Below are positions 57,951-64,000 of a stretch of DNA of 64,000 nt, piece by piece. The stretch spans positions 3,324,001 to 3,388,000 of the forward strand of contig NZ_CP085442.1 of NCBI RefSeq assembly GCF_023824195.1, in the 5' to 3' direction. The notes under the pieces are model-generated. The model was not told where the DNA came from. It was given only the letters and a program-made list of their open reading frames with translations, and did no database searches. The DNA is from Priestia megaterium. GTDB lineage: Bacteria > Bacillota > Bacilli > Bacillales > Bacillaceae_H. A program made the translations under genes and the position numbers. Within the stretch, counting starts at the first letter, position 1. Each line of letters starts with the position of its first letter.

Positions 57951-58225
57951 ACAAAAGTATTTTAGTTGAAGGTAAATCCGAACGAGTTTGATTCTTGGTT
58001 GAGAATCAAATACGTTCGGAATTTTCCATTGGTATGATGAACGTAGGTTTCATGTATGTAGGTACTTCTAACGGTTGATCGGAAGGCAAGGCGAAGACTC
58101 CCGCGGAAAGCGAAGCCTTGCATGGAAATCAACAGCGGTGTCATAATCGATCCATACGAGCTCATTTATCCCACTGGTTCATCTTTAGGTTAGATTGATG
58201 TGGTTATGTCTCAATCTCTCTTTTA
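57951..58225. repeat. Dispersed structured repeat, copy 3 (shortened centre)
   Basis: Left module hairpin TCCGAACGAG...ATACGTTCGGA (about 57976-58020), then the main module: TGTATG / CATACG, GTTGAT / ATCAAC and GCAAGGC / GCCTTGC. The GC-rich centre found in copies 1 and 2 is deleted (ACTCCCGCGGAAAGC). GCAAGGC/GCCTTGC replaces GCAAGAC/GTCTTGC with pairing kept. The right end has a hairpin with T-rich tail, near the DUF4003 stop. Confidence 0.85.
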
Positions 58226-58240
58226 TAATCTTTTAATTTA

Positions 58241-59230
58241 TCAAGTAGTAGTCGTAGTAGCAACTGCTGAAGTGCTCGCAATAACCGCTATCATAGCTGC
58301 TTGCTGAGCTTGAATAATTGTTTCAATCGATGTGTAGATGCCTGTTTCGACCACTCCAGAATCCTTCAGCTTTTCACTTATAACCAAATTAACCGCGAGC
58401 ATAACATTGATGTCTTTATGCCACTTAAAAAGTTTGTCTGTATTTAACTGTTTCACCACTTCATAAATGATTTCAATTTCATTTTCTGGTTTTTCAAACA
58501 GTGCTAATAAGCCAATGACTGGATAATGCATCGCTTTCACTTTAATGCCTGCCGATTCACAGGTTTCTTTTACTGCTAGGCATCTTTCAATAAGGGTATC
58601 CCCATGTAAATTTTTATCGATTGCGAGAATATGACTTAAAAATTGAAGGTCATTCCCTCTTTTAAATCCATACTGTGCCAATGTGGTATAGAAGTGTTCA
58701 ATTTCATGCATCAGATCATCAACAAATTCGCTCGTTTCAGCTAATAGCACAGCAAGAGGTACATCACCGCTTGATGTGAGGAAGAGATGCTTTTTTTTCA
58801 TGCCTTGATAAATTTCTACTGACCTTCGAACCATTTCTTTATGACTTCGACTTGACTCATTCGACAGCATAGCGGAAGCCGCGATATACGTAAATGCGCC
58901 TCTAGTAAACCCGCCTTGTACCAATTGATCATATACATCCAGAAATTCATGAAACGTTTCTTTTGGATTCTCATAGCGGGTATCTAGCATGGCTGCGATC
59001 GTAAACCGCTGTGATGATTTTAATGTAGAAAACATTCCTACTTGATTTTTAATATAGTCACTTAACTCAATATAAGGCTGCAGCTGAAGTAATTTGCCTT
59101 TCACTACATACATAGAAGCGATGCCCATAAACTGCTTCGGATCTGCCACTTTCCATTTAAGCTCATTTTTTAAACGTGTATAAAAATCACTATACTGATC
59201 TACTTTTTGTTGAATCGTTTCCGGTAGCAT
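58241..59230 (-). CDS. DUF4003 family protein
   Basis: A 329-residue, mostly helical cytoplasmic protein with no signal peptide. The stretches FTIAAMLDTRYENPKETFHE, GGFTRGAFTYIAASAMLSN and KHLFLTSSGDVPLAVLLAE are typical of DUF4003 proteins of Bacilli. Unusual tail: AVATTTTT. Function unknown. ATG 59230 follows AAAGGACGTG. Single gene ending beside repeat copy 3. Confidence 0.8.
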   Translation of the reverse strand: MLPETIQQKVDQYSDFYTRLKNELKWKVADPKQFMGIASMYVVKGKLLQLQPYIELSDYIKNQVGMFSTLKSSQRFTIAAMLDTRYENPKETFHEFLDVYDQLVQGGFTRGAFTYIAASAMLSNESSRSHKEMVRRSVEIYQGMKKKHLFLTSSGDVPLAVLLAETSEFVDDLMHEIEHFYTTLAQYGFKRGNDLQFLSHILAIDKNLHGDTLIERCLAVKETCESAGIKVKAMHYPVIGLLALFEKPENEIEIIYEVVKQLNTDKLFKWHKDINVMLAVNLVISEKLKDSGVVETGIYTSIETIIQAQQAAMIAVIASTSAVATTTTT

Positions 59231-59324
59231 ATCAACACGTCCTTTATTAGTTGTTAGTTTATATACGTAATACTTCAACAGAAGTTTCAACATTTGGTAA
59301 ATTCACCCTATATTTGTTGCATAC

Positions 59325-59356
59325 AAAAAAGACATCGGGATATCCCGAGGTCTTTT
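59325..59356. terminator. Terminator after gdh
   Basis: AAAAAAGAC-A-TCGGGATATCCCGA-G-GTCTTTTT, an almost perfect hairpin with runs on both sides. Confidence 0.9.
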
Positions 59357-59374
59357 TCCGTTCAGTTTTATTTA

Positions 59375-60172
<798 letters not shown>

Positions 60173-60476
60173 CTACTTTTCCTGTTTAATATGTCTTGCT
60201 ATACTGTACTAATTAAAAATACAGTTTAGGTTTTAAAAAGAGAATAAACATTTCTCTATCTCTTCTTTCCCAAACGGTCATTCATTTGAAAAGTAGCAAA
60301 TTCACTTTTGCTTCTTTTCGTTACTTATCGTAACCAAGAGAAATAAAGTAGTCAAACTTTTTGTTTTATCATTCTTATTATTTATTTTTACCACTTACTC
60401 TCTTCATGTCTGTTCCCCGTAGGATGTGGCTTCACACTTCCAATTAACACCACTTCAAAAGTTTAAACTTTTTCCC

Positions 60477-60533
60477 TTGCAATTCTTAAATCAATGTATT
60501 ATATTGTTGATGTATCAATTATTGATATATCAA
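60477..60533 (+). promoter_or_regulatory. Promoter and tandem palindromes before the nitroreductase
   Basis: TTGCAA (60477-60482), 17-base spacer, TATATT (60500-60505). TTGATGTATCAA (60507-60518) and TTGATATATCAA (60522-60533) follow at once, three bases apart, covering the start point. Such tandem sites suit a MarR/DUF24-type repressor. The rest of 60161-60476 holds no gene that I can support. Confidence 0.75.
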
Positions 60534-60601
60534 ACAATCGTCCACAATCAAAAATACGGAAATGACAATAAGTAAGTTTAACGCCTAAAAAGAAAGGAAT
60601 A

Positions 60602-61234
60602 ATGACTATGACTATAAAAGACTTTAACGAAATTGCTTTAAAACGTCGTTCAATTAAAAAATATGATCCTTCAGTAAAAATTAGCCGTGAGGAAATGGAA
60701 GAAATCCTTACCGAAGCTATGCGCGCTCCTTCTTCTGTTAATATGCAGCCATGGCGCTTTGTTGTGATTGAAACACCTGAAGGAAAAGAAAAATTAGCTG
60801 AACTTGCGAAATTTAACAGCGAACAAGTTAATACATCTTCAGCTGTTATTGCTGTATTTGGTGACATGAACAACGTCGAATATGCAGACGAAATTTTTGG
60901 CAAAGCCGTAGAACTTGGCTATATGCCTCAAGACATTAAAGAACAGCAGTTAAATTTCTTCAAGCCAATTTATGAAAACATGCCAAAAGCAGATATGAAA
61001 GACATCGTTCTGATTGATTCAGGACTTGTGTCTATGCAGCTTATGCTTGTTGCTCGTGCTCACGGATATGACACAAATCCAATCGGCGGATACGAAAAAG
61101 AATTAATCGCAGAAGCATTCGGTCTGGATAAAGAACGTTATGTTCCGATTATGCTTATCTCAATCGGAAAAGCAGCAAGCGAAGGTCATGCTTCTTACCG
61201 TTTACCGGTCAATACGGTTACAACTTGGAAATAA
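60602..61234 (+). CDS. Nitroreductase family FMN oxidoreductase
   Basis: A 210-residue nitroreductase-fold flavoprotein (YdgI/YodC-like). KRRSIKKYDP near residue 15, RAPSSVNMQPWRFVVI for FMN binding, and the C-terminal IPIMLISIGKA-type segment, here VPIMLISIGKAASEGH. Reduces quinones or nitro-aromatics with NAD(P)H. Start either ATG 60602 or the second ATG at 60608, which is better placed after GAAAGGA. Followed by an aldehyde dehydrogenase gene 60 bases away; the tandem palindromes suggest induction by electrophiles. Confidence 0.85.
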   Translation: MTMTIKDFNEIALKRRSIKKYDPSVKISREEMEEILTEAMRAPSSVNMQPWRFVVIETPEGKEKLAELAKFNSEQVNTSSAVIAVFGDMNNVEYADEIFGKAVELGYMPQDIKEQQLNFFKPIYENMPKADMKDIVLIDSGLVSMQLMLVARAHGYDTNPIGGYEKELIAEAFGLDKERYVPIMLISIGKAASEGHASYRLPVNTVTTWK

Positions 61235-61294
61235 GCAGCTAGTTCTATTCAATAAATAAAGAGCTAAAAATGTGAAGTAAAAGGAGACTTTCCA

Positions 61295-62599
61295 ATGAAT
61301 AACTATCAAGAACTTACAAAAAAACAACTTTCATTCTTTCGCAGCGGTAAAACAAAAGACGTTGCGTTCCGTATCGAAACGCTAAAGAAATTAAGAGAAC
61401 TTGTTGTACGTCATGAAGACGACATTTTAAAAGCAGTAAAAGCTGATCTTAACAAACCAGAATTTGAAGCAAAACGTGCAGAAGTTGGTCTTGTGCTAAG
61501 CGAAATCGACTTTGCAGTTAAGAATCTTGCAGAATGGGCAGCGCCAAAAGAAGTAGAAACACCATCTACTCACGCCGGAGCAAAAAGCTATATTTATCAA
61601 GATCCGTACGGTTTAGCTCTAGTGATTGCACCTTGGAACTATCCGTTCCAACTTGCTGTATCACCAGTAGTAGGCGCGATTGCTGCAGGTAACTGCGTGG
61701 TGTTAAAGCCTTCTGAATTAACACCTCATACGTCAAGCCTTCTTGCTAAGATGTTTAATGAAAACTTCCCTGAAGAATACATGACTGTAGTCGAAGGTGA
61801 AGTGGAAACAAGCACTGCTTTACTAAAAGAAAACTTTGATTACATCTTCTTTACAGGAAGTACAATGGTCGGCAAAATTGTGGCAGAAGCTGCTGCTAAA
61901 CATTTAACGCCTGTTACGCTAGAGCTAGGTGGAAAAAGTCCTACAATTGTACACGAAGATGCAAATATTGAAGAAGCGGCAAAACGTATTGCGCGTGGAA
62001 AATTTGCAAATGCTGGTCAAACTTGCGTAGCGCCAGACTACATTCTTGTTCAACGAAATGTAAAAGACGAGCTGCTAGCTAAGTTAAAAGAAGTGGTAAC
62101 AAACACGTACGGTGAAGATGTTTCACAAAATCTAGATTTCCCTCACGTGGTGAGCGAAAAACATTTTGATCGCCTCAGCAATTTCTTAACGAACGGAAAT
62201 GTCGTGATGGGAGGCAAAACGGACCGTTCTCGTCTGTTCATTGAGCCAACCGTTCTTGACAACATCTTATGGGAAAACGATGTGATGCAAGATGAAATCT
62301 TTGGACCAATTCTTCCAGTGATGGTATACGATGAAATCTCAGAAGTGATTGAGGCAATCGTAAAACGTCCAAAACCATTAGCACTTTATCTTTTCTCTGA
62401 AGATGAAGCAGTCCAAGATCAAATTTTAAACAGCGTGTCATTCGGCGGCGGTTCTATTAACGATACGATTAACCATATGACATCTCACTACCTTCCATTT
62501 GGCGGCGTTGGTGACAGCGGAATGGGTGCGTATCACGGAAAAGCAAGCTTTGATACATTTTCACATGCAAAAAGCATCTTAAAACGTTCAAATAAATAA
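61295..62599 (+). CDS. Aldehyde dehydrogenase (YwdH-like, class 3 type)
   Basis: A 434-residue NAD(P)+-dependent aldehyde dehydrogenase. APWNYPFQLAVSPVVGAIAAG near residue 107, KPSELTPHTS, FTGSTMVGKIV, catalytic Glu in LELGGKSP and Cys in NAGQTCVAPDY; the end GDSGMGAYHGKASFDTFSH marks the class 3 (fatty aldehyde) branch. It lacks part of the C-terminal tail of longer relatives. Probably co-transcribed with the nitroreductase, as a detoxification pair. Confidence 0.88.
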   Translation: MNNYQELTKKQLSFFRSGKTKDVAFRIETLKKLRELVVRHEDDILKAVKADLNKPEFEAKRAEVGLVLSEIDFAVKNLAEWAAPKEVETPSTHAGAKSYIYQDPYGLALVIAPWNYPFQLAVSPVVGAIAAGNCVVLKPSELTPHTSSLLAKMFNENFPEEYMTVVEGEVETSTALLKENFDYIFFTGSTMVGKIVAEAAAKHLTPVTLELGGKSPTIVHEDANIEEAAKRIARGKFANAGQTCVAPDYILVQRNVKDELLAKLKEVVTNTYGEDVSQNLDFPHVVSEKHFDRLSNFLTNGNVVMGGKTDRSRLFIEPTVLDNILWENDVMQDEIFGPILPVMVYDEISEVIEAIVKRPKPLALYLFSEDEAVQDQILNSVSFGGGSINDTINHMTSHYLPFGGVGDSGMGAYHGKASFDTFSHAKSILKRSNK

Positions 62600-62603
62600 A
62601 TAA

Positions 62604-62642
62604 AAGAAAAGCCGAAGTCACGAGTTGACTCCGGCTTTTTTT
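62604..62642. terminator. Terminator between aldehyde dehydrogenase and DUF2254 genes
   Basis: AAAAGCCG-A-AGTC...GACT-C-CGGCTTTTTTT hairpin, usable in both directions. Confidence 0.88.
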
Positions 62643-64000
62643 ACTCGTTCATTTGTTTAGTTATTTGTTCATATTGCTCTTCCTTTTCTGTAGAAATAGC
62701 TAAATCATAAAGAATATGTAAAAAATATTTTTTATCTTGAACAAATAAATATTCTTCTTCAAAGCCTTGAGACGTGTAGACGGCAAACTCCCAAATGTCG
62801 TCGTAATAAGCTGGACCAATGGCTTCAGCGAGATTTCCAAGCGTTTTAAGCAGCTCCATTGTAATGATAATATTACGTCTAGCATAGTGCCGGATATTGG
62901 CAAATCCATCATATAAAAAGTCCTCAAACTTTTTGTCTGGTATCACCATTCGTATGACGCCTTTATCATCAACTAAGTAAGAAGAAAATTGGCTAGCGTC
63001 ACAAATTTCCCGAAGAATATCGCTAATTTGGTGAATCGAGTTAACCGCCGTTTTGAAGTCATCATTTCCTAATGATTTAATCGCCATCTCCACAAACTTC
63101 GTAATAATATACGTAGTGTCTTGAATATCAGTTTGAGATTTCCCTACATGGACATATTGGTGAAAAACGGTGCAATCCATTTCATCATGCTCTATCGAAT
63201 CTCTATGCCAATAATAAAACAATACGGTTCCGTTAAGCACATAATCCCCTACTTCACGCTCCATTTTTATGACTAAATTATGCTCTTTGGCACAGTGAAT
63301 CAATTGGCTGTAGTTCACTGTTTGAATATAGCCAGATGTTTGAATACATACCGGCTTTTTCTCTCCTTCTGGAAAGGAAAATTGTTCACTATGACTAGAC
63401 TGCGTTCGATGAATCTCCAGTTCCTCGCGGATTGTTGTCTTAATTGCTTTTATGGACGCTGTTTTCATCGATTGAGTCATATGATTTACTTGCAGCCACT
63501 TAACAGAGTGATTAATAAAGTAGACAAACGTGCCCGCACTAAAAACCGATAGCGCCGTCGTCACAAACGGAATCGCAAAATACCCGTCTACTTGAGAACT
63601 GTTTAAAAAGAGAAAGACAAAAAGTGTATACAAAAAACTCCCTATAAAAATCCCCAGAATTCGCTGAGTAGATTTAGAAGAAGCAAAGTTTTTTAACACG
63701 CGCGGAGAAAACTGAGCTGCAAATGATGTAAACACAACAAGCATTAAATTAAACGTAAACGTCGTAATTGATAGAATTCCAGGCATAATTGTGCTCACTA
63801 ACGTATTCGTTAAATCCATGTTAATTGAAAAAAATGAAGGAACTTTCTCTCCTACTTTGCAATAATAGTCAAGAAACAGCGTCAGTGCAGCTAAAAGAAC
63901 AGAAAAAAAAGCATAAATTAAGGGACTAAACCATATTTGACTAGTTAACTCATCTTTAAAAGCACGAGGAGAAAGCTGTTTCCTTGCAGCTATCCATCTA
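62641..64000 (-). CDS. DUF2254 family membrane protein, 5' end beyond the window
   Basis: An open frame of 452 codons from the right edge (RWIAARKQLSPRAF...) to the stop at 62643-62641. The internal ATG at 63819 is not the start: the frame continues upstream with FKDELTSQIWFSPLIYAFF and more membrane sequence. About four N-terminal helices (two of them upstream of that ATG) and a large cytoplasmic C-terminal domain, including GYIQTVNYSQLI and VGDYVLNGTVLF, are typical of DUF2254. Function unknown. Confidence 0.88.
   Translation of the reverse strand, partial: RWIAARKQLSPRAFKDELTSQIWFSPLIYAFFSVLLAALTLFLDYYCKVGEKVPSFFSINMDLTNTLVSTIMPGILSITTFTFNLMLVVFTSFAAQFSPRVLKNFASSKSTQRILGIFIGSFLYTLFVFLFLNSSQVDGYFAIPFVTTALSVFSAGTFVYFINHSVKWLQVNHMTQSMKTASIKAIKTTIREELEIHRTQSSHSEQFSFPEGEKKPVCIQTSGYIQTVNYSQLIHCAKEHNLVIKMEREVGDYVLNGTVLFYYWHRDSIEHDEMDCTVFHQYVHVGKSQTDIQDTTYIITKFVEMAIKSLGNDDFKTAVNSIHQISDILREICDASQFSSYLVDDKGVIRMVIPDKKFEDFLYDGFANIRHYARRNIIITMELLKTLGNLAEAIGPAYYDDIWEFAVYTSQGFEEEYLFVQDKKYFLHILYDLAISTEKEEQYEQITKQMNE

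Noticed and set aside
63640..63819. ATG at 63819 as the start of the DUF2254 gene
   Set aside because: The frame continues open for 60 more codons to the right edge, with sequence typical of the family N-terminus.

Overview
The window looks like chromosomal DNA of a Bacillaceae bacterium, most likely Priestia (Bacillus) megaterium or a very close relative. The strongest clues are a 261-residue glucose 1-dehydrogenase that closely matches the P. megaterium enzyme as I remember it (59375-60160), a class B (Bacillus-type) RNase P RNA (about 49112-49524), a BceRSAB module, LicT/RAT-controlled beta-glucoside genes, low G+C, many GTG/TTG starts behind strong AAGGAGG sites, and short intrinsic terminators after most units. 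I see no prophage, transposase, CRISPR array, tRNA or replication origin. The genus call is inference from recalled sequences, not from a search.

Layout. 1-6.7 kb: gltP (cut by the left edge), a YjdM zinc-ribbon protein, small membrane proteins, a frameshifted gamma-glutamyltransferase gene and a secreted alpha/beta hydrolase. 6.7-17.5 kb: a sulfur-scavenging block in two divergent pairs. A flavoprotein plus ferredoxin faces an MFS carrier, and an LLM-type monooxygenase plus M20 deacylase faces SfnG- and SfnB-like enzymes. All four transcripts start with the same short leader: a small hairpin overlapping an intrinsic terminator. 17.5-26.3 kb: oxidoreductase, BceRS-BceAB peptide-antibiotic sensing and detoxification, acetyltransferases, an aminotransferase and a small zinc-binding protein. 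26.3-30.9 kb: a reactive-sulfur (Cst-like) cluster with TauE, three free TusA proteins, a TusA-rhodanese fusion, a rhodanese-persulfide dioxygenase fusion, DsrE, a decayed rhodanese, CstR and a membrane-anchored rhodanese-like protein. Five 16-bp palindromes ATACC-N6-GGTAT, or near matches to it, lie in front of its genes.

31-43 kb: a Trp/His-rich repeat protein, fabI with a terminator-like 5' leader, LysR/DMT pair, a GntR-controlled bglP-bglA operon, an NCS1 permease, an excalibur protein and a class A beta-lactamase. 43-49.5 kb: an XRE-cupin/LysE divergent pair, an alkyltransferase-like protein, a LysR/MFS divergent pair with a coupled 15-codon leader ORF, a VOC protein and rnpB. 49.7-64 kb: PHP phosphatase, the licT-bglP-bgl operon with two RAT/terminator elements and a cre site, a membrane diguanylate cyclase, a metallo-hydrolase, DUF4003, gdh, a nitroreductase-aldehyde dehydrogenase pair behind tandem palindromes, and a DUF2254 protein running off the right edge.

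Three copies of a dispersed, highly structured repeat (11.9, 44.5 and 58.0 kb) show compensatory base changes between copies. The best candidate for something undescribed is the four-copy sulfur leader motif; the Cst operator series, the coupled leader ORF and the structured repeat follow.
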